From assembly GCF_014646875.1 (NCBI RefSeq), contig NZ_BMOC01000015.1:1-64000 (forward strand): a DNA stretch of 64,000 bases, written 5' to 3'. This DNA is from Halobellus salinus (GTDB lineage: Archaea; Halobacteriota; Halobacteria; Halobacteriales; Haloferacaceae). The translations under genes and the position numbers were made by a program. The notes below the pieces were generated by a model. It saw nothing but the letters and a program-made list of their open reading frames with translations. It did no database searches and was not told the origin of the DNA. Of the stretch, positions 63,051 through 64,000 are shown piece after piece (the first letter of the stretch is position 1; each line of letters begins with the position of its first letter).

Positions 63051-63440
63051 CTCCAAATTTCAGTCATGATTTCGACACGCGAATCTGCGACCCCGGCTCG
63101 CTACTCCCGACTGCTGACCGATTTCGCGCCGTTTTTGAAGATATATCCCGGACCGACATACCAATCGTAATTATCGAAAAGAAAAATAAGGTATTTATTC
63201 GGCCTGATACTCGGACGTGATGAGCCGGGGGCGACGGGGAGATTGCAGGGCAACAAGAGCCGCGGCTATCGGTGTCGCAACGCTGCCAGCGGCCGTCACA
63301 CGGTCGTCCAGACGCGGGTTCCGCCGACGGGTTCGGCGTTCGACGCCGGAATGTGACCACCACTTCCGGGCGCCGGCGTCCGGTCGCGCGGTTCCGGCGC
63401 CTGTTTTGCTCCCCCGCCCCCGCTCAGGTAGGCATATCGG
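63051..63440. other. Intergenic region with AT-rich patch before the surface-protein gene
   Basis: The 390 bases hold no convincing gene. Around 63137-63200 the sequence is AT-rich (AAGATATATCCC at 63137-63148, then AATTATCGAAAAG and AAAATAAGGTATTTATTC), enough for one or more promoters, but it is about 240-300 bases before the surface-protein start at 63441. The remainder is GC-rich with no clear TATA near the start. Confidence 0.5.
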
Positions 63441-64000
63441 ATGCAACATACTGGCCGGCTACAGGCCGTCGGACTCGCATCGCTTCTGCTCCTCGCCCTT
63501 CTGGGCAGCATCGGACCGTTTGCGGGCGTCGCTGCCGCGGATCAGGGCACCGTCTCCTTCGGCGACTCGACGTATGCGGACGGCGATACGGTGACTGTCT
63601 CCGTTGAGGACGGCGATCTCTCGACGACAGAGGAGTATGTCGTCAACGTTCAATCGGATACTGAAGGGCAAGAGACAATATTAAACGAAGATGTTGAAGA
63701 CGGAGTCACGTCAATCACGACAAAATATCCTGTCGCTGATGTTGATGGCAATAATAAAATCACAGCATATGAGATTGTTTACGATAACGATGCTGATAAT
63801 TCCGGTTCTATTTCGAGTATATCACGAAATGATAACGGGACTATTGATATAAATCTGAATTCTCCATCTGATTCAAACGACGTTATTGGATACACCCGTG
63901 GAGAAACAGTCCTGCTTTTGCATAGTGAAAACAGTAAATTCTCTGGCACGACCCAAGTCTCTGAATCGGGTGGTAAGGGGGTGTTACAAATCTCAGAGGA
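63441..64000 (+). CDS. Secreted surface protein, 5' part (cut by the window edge)
   Basis: From the ATG at 63441 the frame is open to the window end, 186 codons. A Sec signal peptide (MQHTGRLQAVGLASLLLLAL, cleavage expected after AAA at about residue 33) is followed by beta-rich, Asp/Ser/Thr/Asn-rich repeats. These start GTVSFGDSTYADGDTVTVSVEDGDLST, typical of haloarchaeal S-layer and adhesin-like glycoproteins. An N-glycosylation sequon (NGT) occurs in RNDNGTIDIN. The first 200 bases have normal GC, but from about 63640 codons turn AT-rich, unlike all other genes in the window. Confidence 0.75.
   Translation, partial: MQHTGRLQAVGLASLLLLALLGSIGPFAGVAAADQGTVSFGDSTYADGDTVTVSVEDGDLSTTEEYVVNVQSDTEGQETILNEDVEDGVTSITTKYPVADVDGNNKITAYEIVYDNDADNSGSISSISRNDNGTIDINLNSPSDSNDVIGYTRGETVLLLHSENSKFSGTTQVSESGGKGVLQISE

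Noticed and set aside
63217-63594. Plus-strand gene of 125 codons before the surface protein
   Set aside because: It overlaps the signal-peptide coding region in another frame, is Arg-rich and lacks halophilic composition.

Overview
The window is chromosomal DNA of a haloarchaeon (class Halobacteria). The base composition is very GC-rich by eye. The predicted proteins are strongly acidic, many genes overlap as ATGA or GTGA, and TATA-like boxes often sit about 25-36 bases before start codons, as in leaderless archaeal transcripts. Marker genes are archaeal: DnaG primase, Tsr3, aIF6, L18Ae/L31e/L39e, prefoldin alpha, SRP54/FtsY, PibD, the HTH-riboflavin kinase and the long acidic halobacterial 2Fe-2S ferredoxin. 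NAD-dependent LigA and UvrC are bacterial-type additions also known in haloarchaea. I cannot fix the genus from the sequence alone.

Layout. 1-16 kb: tail of a TnpB-type element, an AzlCD amino-acid exporter, a stand-alone RNB exonuclease, a rhomboid protease, a DUF389 protein, a Nog1-like GTPase, a DUF5518 gene broken by one TGA, Tsr3, a HalOD1 protein, SerRS, a convergent pair of cis-prenyltransferase genes, an NAD-binding membrane protein, DUF92, a GNAT enzyme and DnaG. 16-29 kb: a sodium:solute symporter with its DUF3311 partner, a soluble sugar dehydrogenase lipoprotein, riboflavin genes, IlvE, TyrRS, HisA, GlmM, HisI with two unknown genes, and the prepilin/prearchaellin peptidase PibD with a divergent peroxiredoxin. 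29-30 kb is a gene-poor patch of palindromes and transposon debris. 30-39 kb: ferredoxin, two MetY enzymes and MetX around CbiA, a cupin protein and a class V aminotransferase. 39-52 kb: LigA, a sensor kinase, an ABC exporter, UvrC, malate dehydrogenase, a DJ-1 protein, tRNA-Arg(UCU), a UPF0200/COG1325 pair, a GATE membrane protein and two half-size MgtE proteins. 52-57 kb is the translation/secretion cluster rpl39e-rpl31e-tif6-rpl18a-pfdA-ftsY-srp54. 57-63 kb: a ferritin-like protein, the BioYMN biotin importer, Cmi4 and a MacB-type ABC pair. At 63.4 kb a secreted surface protein begins and its DNA turns abruptly AT-rich, running off the window.

How the genes work together: O-acetylhomoserine made by MetX is the substrate of the two MetY enzymes; RibK and RibB are translationally coupled for FMN synthesis; BioY, BioM and BioN form one ECF importer behind a BirA-type operator; SRP54, FtsY, prefoldin and the ribosomal proteins serve protein synthesis and export. 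The most notable signals are the BirA-like operator over the bioY promoter, the candidate RbkR operator over the ribK start, a catalytically degenerate cis-prenyltransferase beside an intact one, an exact 51-base transposon right end present twice without its transposase (one copy supplying a stop codon), an 80-base palindrome, the single-TGA pseudogene, a duplicated tRNA 3' end, and the AT-rich surface gene at the right edge.
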